Source of the DNA: Trema orientale
Lineage: Eukaryota; Streptophyta; Magnoliopsida; Rosales; Cannabaceae
NCBI GenBank assembly: GCA_002914845.1
Contig: JXTC01000127.1
Span: 625,341-689,340, forward strand
Direction: 5' to 3'
Length of the DNA stretch: 64,000 nucleotides
This document shows, one piece after another, positions 48,801-60,084 of the stretch. How positions within the stretch are numbered: the stretch's first letter is position 1; every line of letters starts with the position of its first letter. The translations under genes were made by a program, and so were the position numbers. The notes below the pieces were generated by a model that saw only the letters and a list, made by a program, of their open reading frames with translations, searched no databases and had not been told where the DNA came from.

Positions 48801-51800
48801 TTTCTACAATTCTTCGTGAGCCTCTTCCTTGAAAGAGTTTTCAAATATTCATCTCTTCTTGTCCTTATGAAGAACGATGTTTGGTAAATTTACACCCCCT
48901 TCTGCATGGGAGAAGAAGCCCACACAAACCCCACCATCCCCGCGCCCCCCCCCCCCTTTTTTTTCTTTTGTTTTTTTCTTTCATCAACAACACTAAATTC
49001 TTTTATTTAAAAAGGAGCAATGGAGAAAGATGATACGGTGCACAGACAAAGAGAATCGAGACACTTGAAGTGATAACCACTTTAACCCATGCATATGCGT
49101 AACAAAGCCAACTAGGCAACAAATAATTAGTCAAACATACCATTTTAATCATTTCAATCTGCAGCTTAATCCAATCTTCTACGTGACCTATCATTTCTAA
49201 TCCCTGACAAGCACAGAAAAACGGAACAAGAAAAAATGAAAAACAATTATGACAAATAAACAGATTAACCATTCAGTTGCAGTACAACCAATCCTATAAA
49301 TAAAGTTATGACTTACAAGACATATTTTGTGTTGGGAAAGTTCAATAAAAGAAAATAAGAACAACTGTACCTGCCGAATTGACATATCGGTAGCCGGTTT
49401 CCCATACTTATTCCAGTAAGCCTCTATGTACAACTGCATGTAAACATCTAACAGTCATCAAAAGATTCTTCCTAGTTTCTTATGGTAAACCACATAAACT
49501 CTTACCTGAACATAGTCTAAATGGACTGAAAGCCAATGTGGAAGCCACTCTCCATGGACCTTGATTATAGGGCATATACAACGTTAGTAGGCATATGCAA
49601 TGCATTTGTCTAATATGTTATATATCTTAAGTGAAATTGATCCGTTAACATATAACTGATGGGAAAGAAATATTATTTTAGAGAGCAAGGCTAGATCTAA
49701 AAAGCAAGATCCTCCAAAAATAATTTTTGTTCAAGACTTTAAAATGCGTTGGATGTAGTTTTTACTATATTTTTAAAGGACAATTTTCAGAAGATTAAGA
49801 AAAGCCTACATTTGACTACAACAAAAATACTCTTCTGCCATCCCTAAAGATAATAACGCCTCTGCCCATAAATCCAATTTTTCCAAACTTAAAATCTCAA
49901 CAGAGAACAACGTTATGCCTTTTCCCAAAAGATAACAAGGGCAAGCCCCAAGATGTGATTTTTTCGGACTATAATCTTCCGTAATCCCTAAAGATAATAT
50001 AATACCTCTGCCAAAATTTTGATATTTCGAAATACTTACAACATCAACTAGAAAATAACATCATGCCTTTCCTTTAAAAATAACAAAGGCAAACCCCGTA
50101 TCATTTTCTTAACCTACACAACAGCAATTATATCCATTTAACACACAAAAGCACCCAAATATGATATGGATGCAAGAATCTATTTGCAATTTAGCATCTG
50201 CCAAAACATTCCAAATAGATTATGATTTCGAATACCATACAGTCTACCATGATGCTAGACAAGGGAGAGGGACGGGGACAGGGCAAAAGTTAGAAATTTT
50301 GGCAGAGGAGGCATTAGGAAAATCACAGCTTCAGGCCTTCCTTACCCTGTTCCGACCTTCAGATATTAAAGCAGTCTCCACTTCTGCCTTCATCAATTCT
50401 TCCTATGTATAACCCAATATTACTCAAATCAACTACAAATAGGAAAACTCACAAGTCAAAATAGACCAAAAGAATACCTCTGCTACTTGAAGAAGACGTT
50501 CTGTTTTGTGAATTCTGGTCTCTTGTTCGTTGTTAACTTCATAGAGCTGGAGAGGGAAAAAATTTTAGAGGGGGTAATCTGCTTAATATTTTACAATTTA
50601 GCCAGGTTGAAGACAGCTGACTTGCAACTACACACAAGACTCTATATGCTGGTTAAATATTATACACCGAAACAGGAAAAAGGGCCTTCATAGAAATTCA
50701 CAGAAGTAAGAACAGACATTACTTTTTCTAGTTTTGAATTCAACTCGTGGATTTTCTTCCCTGCTACATATGCTCGGGCTCCCAATCCATCTTTTTTCTT
50801 ATTTTGCAAATCTATGTCCTTCCTTAGTCTCTCAACCTGGAAGAAAAAATAAAAATCTAGGCACGGATGAAAAATTAAAATTGTAATAGTAAGAGGCTAT
50901 TTACAGAAAACTAACCTGCTTCTCAAGTTCACCAGCTTGTCCATCTGACTTACTCAGGGGTTCCTTATCATATAAAGATTCCTTTTGTTCATTCAAGAGG
51001 GGAAAAAAAAAAGTTCAAAACAGTCACAATGTTTTGGGGTAAATCCCTGAATTTCATTATAATGATCTTAATTAAGTACTGATCAGTAATAGATTAAGTT
51101 TGAATATGATTGAAACAGAAAACAAAGCAAAAACAGAGAAAAAGAAGCAGAGTAGTGTTATTTTAGGGGTTACAGATCCTAGCTAAGCTAGGGTATCCTT
51201 ACTCTATACCCTAAACCTTTTTAGGGGAATAAGAACGTGAGTTACATGCACTAAATCAAGGAACACCAGCCACTGTTACATGCAGAAACTTTTTAACCAA
51301 GTAACATGTCATCCCCTAATAACTAACCCCTAAACCGAGTAGTTTCTGGTTTATCTTTGCTGGTTTTGAGTGAAACCGTTGAGGTGGTAGCTTCTAGCTT
51401 ACTCCCTAAGGCAGTTTACTAAGCTCTAAACTGGTTCTTAGCACTCCCATATTCTCTAATCGTTGTTTTTCACTAAAATCATGGCTGGAACTAGATCCTA
51501 GAAGACAAGGAAAAGCTGTTTTTGCCACTCGGTAGCCTTGTCTCCCACTAATTTCTTGATTTCCAAGCTTCAGCTCCTTATAAATAGGAGCAGCCCTTTC
51601 ACACAAAGAGGAAGGGAAGCTTCAGCTCCTTATAAATAGGAGCAGCCCTTTCACACAAAGAGGAAGGGAACAACAGGAGTTCAACAATTCCTTCATACAC
51701 AAACACTCTGATACAATCACTCTCTCTCTCTTGTTCTCAGCTACTCACGTTTCTAGCCACTGCAGTGCTGAAACTCTCATTTTTCTTGCATTTTTGCCCA

Positions 51801-54710
51801 CCTGATAGACATAAAACATCTCCAAACCTTCTACATACCACTCTAGATCATGTTTCTAACCTAAGATCACTAATTCTACTTCATTCTCACATCAGAAAGT
51901 GGTCTTTAGTGTTTCTGCATGTATGATCAGCTGCTGTTTCTATATAAATAGTGGCTGATCTTTACTCTTTTATCATATATCTCAGCTCCTAACCTCTGTT
52001 TTTTGTTCATATCCTATCTTGTGTTCACCACCTAAGTACTATATCCTATTTTATAAGGTTTTGTACTAGCTCATGCATAATAAGCATTAGTCTACATACA
52101 CAAGTGGCTAATCATTCATCTCCGCTTTTCTGCATCACAAGGAATGTGAAGTGAACACCTTTAATTTGATAATTAAAGGCTCCTACTTCATGTTTTATAT
52201 ACCTATGCTCACATACATGCATGATCAAGGCATTGTCAGCAAGTAACCGAGCTACAACAAATCATCACCTATTTCTTCTTTCACACACACACTAGTATCT
52301 CATTCAAGGAACTCTATAAGGGTTGAGTCATTCAAGACCCCAAACTCATGTTCATAGTAGTTTTTGCACCAAGACGGCATCTTCTGTTTCCTAATATTTT
52401 ATATTATCGTATCTTATTTTTAGTACAAGCTTATTCTAGTTGACCGGTATATTTTATGCTTCAGCCCTTTATTTTCAACTTCTATATTTCAGCAACTTTA
52501 CTTTCAACTATATTTAATTTCAGATCCTTTATTTTCTGTTATTTAAGTTCCAGTACTTTTAATCTTAGTTATTTACACCTTAGTGTCTTAGAAATCAGTT
52601 AACTGGTCCTCTTTTATTCTTATATATATATTTCTCTATTTAACTAACCTAATTACCTACTGTATATATTTACGTACAATTACTTATCTCTAAGTTTTAT
52701 GCTCAATTATGCTGTCTTAAGTTTTGAGTAACAAACAAGTAATCACATATTTTAGAAATCAAAAATTACCACAAACCTACACACAATTATATTCCGTTTC
52801 GTTGGCAAGAGACAAGAATGTGAAATGATTACCTTTTATGTAGAGCAATTGAATGTAACAACAGTTTAACACATTTTTTACACACCATATACTCATTGGA
52901 AAGAATGAAAAAACATACTTCCTGACAGTTAAGAAAAGCTTGATGTCATGGGAGGGGGAAAAAAAACAACAACAACAACTAAGAGAACAAAAATTAAAAC
53001 AATGAGAACAAAAATAAAAGACCAGACCTTTCTTAAACACTTCCCAAACTCTCCCGTCAAATATAGGGCAACAATATAGCAGCTCATAACTGATGCTCTT
53101 ATGAACTGAATTAAAATAATCCTTGACTCTTCTTTTAATAATTCTAACCTTGAATCCGCATGAAAAAAAACCTCTGAGAGAAATAATGAGACCTCACCTG
53201 AAGCAACTCTATCTCGCTTTCTAAGGATGCAATGCTGTGCGATTTATCTTGAATTATCTTCTGCATCTGTTTTATACTCTCCTCTTTTTCGTTTAATTCA
53301 CGGTTTCTCTCATCTATGCTTAATTCTCCAAGAATATCAAAAAAGGAAGAACTAAGAAGTGTCATTCAGGTAGACAAAACAGTGAATTCAGAAACAGCAT
53401 GTCATGTATTACCAACAAACAAACAAACTATTGCCAAAAATTACAAAATGATCATAGTAAGACTTCAAATTGGGGAACCAACATAGTGAAAACACATATA
53501 ATCTCATCACCATCTTTGCATGCAGAAACCAAATAATTCTTGAGAGCGAGAGGGAGAGAGGGGAAAAAAAGAAAAAAGCAAACAATCTAGCATTTTCAAA
53601 CCAAATTCCCGAAAAAACAGTGTGCTTTAAAAGTTCAAAAACAACATAGATATTACAGTCTCAAAATATTGGGGATTTCACAATCCAAAGCTATTTGTTA
53701 GGACAAGGCGAAGATAAGAAGGAAGGAAAGATATATTATCTAGCGGCGGAAATGGGAAAGGAAGGGGAGTACTCTTCTCTTATTGTGTTTAGTACGAGAA
53801 GGAGGCTCTTATTGTGTTTAGTATGAGAAGGAGGAGAGAAGACCAAAATCTTCTCCCTTGTTCGATAGCAAGGAGAAGATTTAATATGTACTATTACCAT
53901 TTTATCATTAGTTGTTATTCTTTATGATATAATGTTAAAGTCTTAAAGATGGTTATGCAGATATCTATCAAAGTCCATTTGAGTGGACATTTCTCTCCAG
54001 AAGTCTCTCCAATTGGTGGGATTATAAATTGGCTCTATTTGAAACCCATATCTTAGTCCCTTCCTTTCTACGAAACAACCACAATAAACCCCAAATCCAT
54101 CCAATAACTCTCCCACTCATCTCCTTCCTACCGAACCCACTCTAAGCCCCAAAAATGTTTGGTCCTACAACATAGCGTAGGGACAAAAAAATCAATTTAG
54201 CATGAAATTCTCATACATATTGAAGTATATTATAACACAACTCGTACTCTCCTTTAAGAAGAATATTGCCCAGCTTTTTATAAACTCCACTAGCAAGAGC
54301 TCAATTTCCAATTTTTCAATGCCTTATCATGAAACATAGTCCCTAGAAAAACAAAAAAAAACAAAAACAAAAAAAACAAAAAAAACAAAAAAACAAAAAA
54401 CGAAAACAAAAAATCGGGCAAATTAAAAAATTTCCATTAGTCCCCTTTCGAATTTCATTCTCTTCCTTTTTTCGCAAAAAGGAAAATAAATTGAATATAT
54501 AACTCAAAGACGAAAAGAGATGATTTGAAATAAACAATCACCTAGGGCTGCAATCTTGGACTTGAGAAGCTCGAGTTCGACCCCGAAGGCGGAATCGGAA
54601 ACCTCTGGTGCAGAACCACCATTCTCTGGAACCGCTGGCTCTGCTAGAGTTACTACGGTGAAGATTAGGGCTAAGAATACGGAGGAGGTGAAACACCCAG
54701 AGTCCGCCAT
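39900..54710 (-). CDS. Coiled-coil membrane protein, myosin-heavy-chain-like (At2g24420/At4g31340 type), 14 exons
   Basis: Coding exons on the minus strand: 54710-54542, 53325-53198, 50981-50916, 50836-50723, 50546-50478, 50402-50346, 49559-49506, 49433-49371, 49203-49141, 42188-42024, 41948-41793, 40344-40276, 40153-40092, 39981-39900. They total 1317 bases, giving 438 residues plus a stop, all in frame and bounded by GT-AG sites. Residues 1-23 form a signal peptide ([20 protein letters not shown]...). A charged coiled coil spans about 45-200. Then come [14 protein letters not shown] (204-217), a mid-domain, a membrane segment at about 389-408 ([20 protein letters not shown]) and a basic tail ending QSHPDK. 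The family is plant-specific and of unclear function. The predicted topology is a lumenal coiled coil with a short cytosolic tail. All introns are phase 0 except 1 and 13. The exon 3 acceptor (AAAAG|GAATC) is the weakest. Intron 9 carries a retrotransposon. Confidence 0.88.
41210..41700. repeat. Repeat-like sequence in intron 11
   Basis: A (TA)n tract with TTTTTTGGATAAGAAACGAGC, similar to the 3' ends of plant LINEs (weak evidence), then GA-rich sequence giving a 70-codon low-complexity frame, then TTATTTATAAATAG. No bounded element. Confidence 0.3.
42868..43217 (-). repeat. 3' LTR of the Gypsy element
   Basis: 350 bp; next to it on the inner side the minus strand has the purine-rich GGGCGGGGAGTAT polypurine tract (43230-43218). 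Confidence 0.95.
43163..47779 (-). pseudogene. Gag-Pol polyprotein of the Gypsy element, broken by frameshifts and a stop
   Basis: In order on the minus strand: gag start near 47779 ([11 protein letters not shown]); gag body to about 46800; a CCHC zinc knuckle near 46740; protease motif [10 protein letters not shown] (about 46500); reverse transcriptase with the FFDDILVYS box (about 45480); RNase H (VETDASG near 45030, RVADALSRF near 44730); integrase with CSVCQQHKS zinc finger, D-D-E core segments ([25 protein letters not shown]); and a chromodomain ([18 protein letters not shown]) ending near 43163 inside the LTR. Breaks: a frame change in gag near 47430-47490; further shifts near 47080-47180; a slipped 11-base A run at about 45801-45811; a one-base loss near 45590 before the FFDD box; a shift near 44960-45020; and an in-frame TAA at 44384-44386. 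No functional polyprotein can be made as it stands. Confidence 0.9.
47793..47804 (-). other. tRNA-iMet primer binding site of the Gypsy element
   Basis: The minus strand reads TGGTATCAGAGC, a perfect initiator-Met tRNA 3'-end complement. Confidence 0.95.
47808..48157 (-). repeat. 5' LTR of the Gypsy element
   Basis: 350 bp, 97.4 percent identical to the 3' LTR by my count. The inner end is three bases from the primer site. Confidence 0.95.
50982..53197 (-). other. Intron 2 of the coiled-coil gene (2.2 kb) with LTR-like sequence
   Basis: Contains the TATA-bearing tandem duplication (51565-51668) and CT-rich sequence that resembles an LTR promoter and leader. I found no firm LTR borders. A 73-codon frame at 53144-53365 is only the exon 2 reading frame with intron ends. 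Nothing else is coding. Confidence 0.5.
51565..51668. repeat. Perfect two-copy 52-bp tandem duplication containing a TATA box
   Basis: Units 51565-51616 and 51617-51668 are identical, each with CTTATAAATAGGAGCAGCCC and CACACAAAGAGGAAGGG. The TATAAATAG lies on the plus strand, opposite to the host gene. Probably a duplicated promoter in an LTR remnant within intron 2. Confidence 0.9.
54542..54710 (-). other. Exon 1 of the coiled-coil gene (signal peptide)
   Basis: ATG at 54710-54708. The 169 coding bases end CCCTAG|GTGATT. They encode the signal peptide, a [13 protein letters not shown] spacer and the start of the coiled coil. A CT-rich leader and TTTGAAAG / GTTGACCG motifs lie just upstream. 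Confidence 0.85.
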
Positions 54711-55324
54711 TGGAGAGAGAGCTCTACCCTTTAACGGTCAACTTGGTGGAGAATAAACGAGTCTTTTTTTTTTCAAACTTTCAAAGAGAGGAAACGACAA
54801 CAATTTCCCCCGCCCCCCCTTGAACGGGAAACAACACTGGTAAAAACAACAAATATTCCATATCTGCCTCAAAACTAAAAAAGGACATTAATTCAAAAAA
54901 CAAAAACGGATAATATTTATTAGGGTTAATATCACCTAGGTCCCGTTCTTTACCCGTTGTATCACTTAGATCCCTATTCATTTTTTTTTTTAGTTTTTAG
55001 GTCCCCAAACTTTTATTATGTGTAACACGTTAGTCCTTTACCCATTTTCTGTCAAATTTTGTCGTTTAAAGTCACATGCAGTTCACGTGATAATTAAATA
55101 AGAGTATTAATAAGTCATTAAACAAACAAAATCCATTCAATTCACACTAACTTGAATTCTTTGTTTGAAAAAAAATATTTAATATAACCAGTTCCAGTCC
55201 AAGAAAATACACACCTCGGTTAGAAATACAAAATTCTATAAAATTTCGAAAAAGAAAAATACGACCACCAACATTAAAATCCCCAAAACACCATAACCGT
55301 TTCCAAAAAAAAATTTCCAAGGCT

Positions 55325-55530
55325 TTATTGAAGAGTCCTCCCTTTATCTCGAGAGCATGAACGACATCCATGGCTATCACAGTCTTCCTCCTAGTGAGCT
55401 TCGTATAGGTGACGATGCCACAAATGATTTTCTCTAAAAAGATCTTGAAAACTCCACGAGTTTCCTTATAGATTCGTGATTCCATAGATGTTATCTCAGA
55501 GAACCTTACGGTATCGTACTTGAATCGCAT
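55325..55530 (-). pseudogene. Captured histone H4-like fragment
   Basis: A minus-strand open frame contains [17 protein letters not shown], then [20 protein letters not shown]. This matches the second half of the histone fold of H4 (alpha2, L2 and alpha3, roughly residues 47-90), with many substitutions. The N-terminal tail and first helix are absent or unrecognisable. The C-terminus runs on into unrelated sequence, so it is not a working histone. In plants H4 is nearly invariant, so the divergence marks it as a relic inside the MULE. The frame remains open for 127 codons (55147-55530), so a chimeric peptide is possible but unproved. Confidence 0.8.
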
Positions 55531-55928
55531 CTCCCTTGCTGCCCCCTCATCGGCCGTTACTGTTGATGATTTAAAACCTCAAGACTCTAAAACTCGTATT
55601 GGGTTTGATTTGGAAAGGAATGTTCTTTTTTCCCTAATGTGACATGAACTATTTCTTATGTAATCAGTACAAAACAGAGTGAAAGGCTTCTTAACAAATG
55701 CTGCCAAATTCTATGAGCATCTAGTAATCAAGTCACATTCAATTTGAACATAATTTATCTTCATTCTTAAGTTAAATAGCAAATATATATAATTAAGGGC
55801 AGTAGGCAGCATTACAAAAAGCTCATTAAAAGATTCAACAATTTCCCCCAAAAAAAGGTCTTTAAAAAAATCAGTTAATAACATTATGACCAGAAAAAAA
55901 AAATAGAAGTTACAAAATTGCTAATTAA

Positions 55929-56388
55929 GGGCTTGCTTGGATTCACTTTCATTTTTTGTTTTTTATTTTTTTAAGCAGAAAAATAAAAAAAAAATTTGGA
56001 AGTTTGCTTGGCAACCTTGTTTTTGTTTTTTGTTTTTAAAAATTGTTACAAAAAATTTATAAAAAAGTGGTAATAAAAAATTTCTAATGCCTTTATTTTT
56101 TTAAAACAAATTTCAAAAACAAAAGAACGTACAAATATTAGTACACAAGTGCGTACATATATATATGTATATACATACACAACTATAAGTCTATATGTTC
56201 CTTAAAAAAAAAAAAGTCTATATGACTTTCTCTATCATTATTTGTACTTTATTTTTTTTGAAAACAAATAGTGAAATAAAGTATGCCAAGCATGTTTCTT
56301 GTTTATAAAAATTGAAAATCAAAACAAAATTTTTACTTCTGTTTTCAATTTATTTAAACAAAAAATTGAAAGTGAATCCAAGCAAGTC
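55929..56388. mobile_element. MITE nested in the Pack-MULE (about 460 bp)
   Basis: Termini GGGCTTGCTTGGATTCAC and GTGAATCCAAGCAAG are inverted repeats extending about 30 bases. Interior is A/T-rich with no ORF. Target duplication unresolved; class perhaps hAT. Confidence 0.7.
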
Positions 56389-57004
56389 TGTTCGCATTTT
56401 CCCAGTTCAACAATTTCTTTATATAATATATTCATTTGTTTATGAAAGCAAGATATTTTATCTAGTTTCAACTTGCCACTGAGTTTTCATTGAGGCCGAA
56501 ACTAGGGAGGACAGTGGCGCTGTGGCCGAAGGACAGAGGCGTCGATGGAGAGTGATGGTAACTCCCGGTTTTTTTGTTTAAAGACTCATTAATACCCCTA
56601 CTTAATTATCATGCGAACTCCATGTGAGTTTAAACGATAGAATTTGACTGAAAATGGGTAAAAGACTAACGTGTTACACATAATAAAAGTTTGGGGACTT
56701 AAAAGGTATAAAACAATTAATGGGGATCTAAGTGATACAATGGTTAAAGAATGGGGACCCTAAGTTATATTAATGCTATTTATTATTACCCATATCAGTA
56801 AAACAAAAAAAAATAAAAACAAACTTGAGGGGTGGTATGACAAACCTACTTTTTTATTTCTTGATAATTAGGGATGGGGGATTGGAACTCATTACTTCAA
56901 CGTTAAGGGTTGGTGTGATTACTATATCAGACTTTGCCTGTGATCACATGACAACCCTACTTTCAACCTCTTTCTCAATTTCTATTCTAGGCATTTGACA
57001 GTTG

Positions 57005-58798
57005 GGTAATTTGTGTTAAAAATCTCCAGCCTTTAGCATCATTGAAATTTAGATCCCTATCCTTTAAATCTTGACATTTAAATCCCAAACCTCTTAGAAT
57101 AGTTACATCCGTTAGTCTCAAGCTGAATCTTTTAACAATTTTTGTTAAATTGTCATGTGCTTCTCTCATGCATAATTTTGAAGGGCTAAACAAGTAACTG
57201 ACAAATAGGAAAATTTAAATTAAAAAAAATAAGAAGAAGAAGAAGAAGAAGAAAGAAAACGAGCCATTTCCTCAATTCAAAACTTGCTTTCTCCATTACA
57301 GAAGTCTTGGTTTCAGTTCATTTTGGGTCACCTCCACTAGTTTTTTTATTTAAAAAAAAATAAAAATTGAAAAAGAAAAGAAAATAGGAACATTAAATTG
57401 TGACTTGTCCAAAGATGAGATAAATTTCTTTTTTCCTAAAAAAAAAAAGACAGAAAAAAAAATAAATAGAATCAATATTGATTTGGTTTTCATTATAATA
57501 CTTTAAATGATCTTTTATTTTGAAGCTTTGGTTCTTTTAATTATAATCGGCCTCCCAAAAAAGTAGCTAATATATCTAGACTTTTATTATTTCTTCTTTT
57601 TTTTCTCAACTCAAAAGCATATATATTTTTTTTTACCTTTATTGATCTAGTATATAATCGATTCTCATAAACTACTATGGGGCTGTTTGGTATAGGATAA
57701 CTTTTAGGTGGGAATGAGTATTTCAATGTATCCCTATGTTTAGTACCATTTTACCACCCAGTAAAGTAATCATCTCAGGAATCAAATCCTCCTAAGTAGG
57801 GGTCATCTTAAAGTTACTAAAATATGTGGATTTTAAATAACTCCCATCTAAAACTCACCCTAAAAAACGAAATAAAAAAAAAATATGCCATCCCAGGAAT
57901 CATAGCAAATTGTTTTATTTCAGGCTAACAAATTTTATTATTTTATAAGCAATTTAATTTTATAATTATTTTTTAATTTTAATTTAAGCACATTCTCATG
58001 CGCAACCAATCACATTTATCTAACATCCCATGAATCATAGACAAGATTATTGTGTGTAACTAAACATAATTATTCTGGATATCAGATAATCATATTACTA
58101 TCTTCAGCATTCTCATTAATCTGAAAACTGGGATTACCTTGTACCAAACGGTCCCTATAGACTATCATCTTTGTGGTATCGGCCGAGCTTATTCTTTATT
58201 TTTTTGCATTTTCTTATTTCAACTATCCCAATCACAAACTAGGGAAGAGAAAAAATTTCAACACTAATTTTTTTCAAGGGCCATATTATCAATAGAAGAA
58301 AAGAAAATAAATAAACAAGAACAAAATCCAACATTTAGACCTAATAGTCTGAGAATTGTCGAGTAGAGAGTGAAAAAAGACTCTACAAACACTGAAGCTT
58401 AACCCTCCCAATCGGCAATGAACTGCTCAACTGCAGATCCAAGATTCGAGGAGGAAGGGGTTTACGACAAAGTTCTTTATAGGATAAAGGTGGAACGCCG
58501 TTAATCAATGGACTTCATGGCTATGGCTAAGGGACAAAGGGTGACTTTAACCTCATGCTTTGTGTAGAGCAGATGGTACTTAAGTGCAAGATTTTAGGTT
58601 TTTCTTCTTTGCAATTGCTCAATTATCCCTCAAAATGATGCACGTGGGACAATTTAATAAAACTGATTGAAAGACTTGGCTTAAGGACTAATCAATGCAA
58701 CCACTTTAAGAGGTTTGGAATTTAAATGCCAAGATTTAAAGGTTAGGGATCTAAATGCCAAAGACACTAAAAGTTAGGGATTTTTGCTGCAAATTACC
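57005..58798. mobile_element. MULE, second of a tandem pair
   Basis: Inverted ends of about 200 bp: left GGTAATTTGTG and AGATCCCTATCCTTTAAATC, right reverse complement GGTAATTTGCAGCAAAAATC and AGATCCCTAACCTTTAAATC. Probable 9-bp duplication TGACAGTTG (56996-57004) / TGACACGTG (58799-58807), seven of nine matching. Contains a nested hAT-like MITE (57679-58155). A 58380-58560 stretch is less AT-rich and could be captured host DNA, but I do not recognise it. Confidence 0.75.
57679..58155. mobile_element. hAT-like MITE nested in the second MULE
   Basis: GGGGCTGTTTGGTATAGG and the right end TTGTACCAAACGGTCCC are inverted termini of the common hAT MITE type. No ORF. Confidence 0.7.
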
Positions 58799-59099
58799 TG
58801 ACACGTGTTATATGAAAACTATCAAAAACTTGTGCTTATTAATTAAGTAATGCTAAGAGGTACTGCATGGTGCTAAACACCACATAATATGTCGGTCACT
58901 TATAAGTTGATTATAATTATATTTTAGGTAAAATACATATAAGATTCATTTATTAATTATAATCACCTAGTAACAGAATTACATCTCATATGGTATTGAC
59001 CACTAGTGCCCTATAATATTGCTCTTATTAATAAGATATCCCAATAACCTTTGTTTAACAAGATGCCAATGCCTCTTTGATTACAATACAAAAGCCCTT

Positions 59100-60084
59100 A
59101 CTTGGAACATTTATTCACATATATGTCATTCTTCTTAATAGCTAGTTTCATATATTTATCTTGATCCATAAGTACAACTGTTGGAGTCTTTCTCTCCATT
59201 GCTCTAACCCATGTTTGTATAAGCCTAACAAAATTTGATGTGGTTTCATTTGCAAACAATGCACACATCTAAGTAATGTAGATAAAAAATAATTGTTCTC
59301 TCCAATAAATGGAGCGAATGGCATTTGTATTTATTTGTAATATAAGTTGTGTTAAAAGAAATAATATCTCCAAATATTTTATAATCTTCTCGACTTTTTG
59401 TATCCATTCAAAAGATATTTTAAGACGTTGCTCTTCATCCAAGTTCATTACATAAAAAAAATTTGGATTTTCTTCTTGTATATGCATAGAATGTTCAAGC
59501 ATTGCTTTAGCATCCCTTTATTCTAGTACTAAGCGTCTTTCGGCCTTATCCAAGAGATTCCCAATGTCATTTTCCAAACATCCAAATTTTCATACCCATT
59601 ATGTTTCTAAAGCCATTGCAGCAAAATTTTTGTTTGTTTGTACCCCAATTGTATGAAAAGTATCAATATTATGCTTGTTGGAAGAGCTAATATTATGTTC
59701 CTTAATAAAGTTATGTACATACCACTTCCCATATAACCTTCGTTTTACATGTAGCATTGCCTTGCAATCAACTTTTAAGTAAGCACGTTGGTTTGCGGCA
59801 CTAGATTCTCTTATTACTTCATATCTTATATAAGTAAACTTTACATCAATGAACTCTTTCGATACTTTTGATTGGCGACTATGCATTATAGAGATACCAA
59901 ATCCAATGTGCTTAGCAAATCTCAAATAAAGTGAATATGCCTCATGTTATGAATTGAACTGCATCCTAATATATGGTTCTAATTCTTTTCTATCTTCATC
60001 ATTTGTATTATTATCAACCACATATTTAACATGCCTTTTATGATAATCATTCAAGTTTAAATTCAAGTCAATATCAAAATTCAT
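59100..60084 (-). pseudogene. FAR1/FHY3-related (FRS-like) transposase-derived pseudogene
   Basis: Minus-strand fragments in order: an acidic N-terminal segment from a candidate ATG at 60084; a FAR1-type DNA-binding domain (FAKHIGFGISIMHSRQSK, YLKVDCKAMLHVKRR, KWYVHNFIKEHN); a linker with HTIGVQTNK; then MULE-transposase domain pieces (MLEHSMHIQEENPNFFY, GDIISFNTTYITNKYK, CALFANETTSNFVRLIQTW). Lesions: TAA at 59949-59947 just before the DNA-binding domain, a stop and a frameshift between about 59600 and 59510, and another frame change near 59350-59270. The C-terminal half of the transposase domain and the SWIM zinc finger are missing. FAR1-family proteins are light-signalling transcription factors domesticated from MULE transposases. 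This copy could be a dead gene duplicate or part of a MULE. Confidence 0.8.

Larger units (their letters stand above)
42189..49140 (-). other. Intron 9 of the coiled-coil gene, 6.95 kb, enlarged by a retrotransposon
   Basis: Donor AAATG|GTATG at 49141/49140, acceptor TTTGTAG|GACTGG at 42189/42188. Without the 5290-bp element and one target copy it would be about 1.66 kb. A C12-T8 tract near 48946-48966 and CT-rich tracts are also present. Confidence 0.85.
54923..56776 (-). mobile_element. Pack-MULE carrying a histone H4 fragment
   Basis: About 210-bp inverted ends: left GGGTTAATATCACCTAGG, reverse-complement right GCATTAATATAACTTAGGG. Both continue with ATCACTTAGATCCC, then CCCCAAACTTTTATTATGTG and TAACACGTTAGTC. 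A perfect 9-bp target duplication flanks it. Inside are a histone H4-like fragment (55325-55530) and a MITE (55929-56388), but no transposase. The element lies about 0.2 kb upstream of the start codon of the coiled-coil gene, in its promoter region, with the H4 fragment in the same orientation. A captured host gene fragment inside MULE ends is the definition of a Pack-MULE. Confidence 0.85.
54914..56785. repeat. 9-bp target duplication TATTTATTA flanking the Pack-MULE
   Basis: TATTTATTA at 54914-54922 and 56777-56785 are identical, which fixes the element borders at 54923 and 56776. Confidence 0.9.

Noticed and set aside
48940..48970. C12-T8 tract as a regulatory or quadruplex site
   Set aside because: A C/T homopolymer in an intron; no repeated G-runs or other supporting structure.
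55147..55530. Functional histone H4 gene
   Set aside because: Only the second half of the fold is recognisable, with many changes in an almost invariant protein; no N-terminal tail; it lies inside MULE ends.
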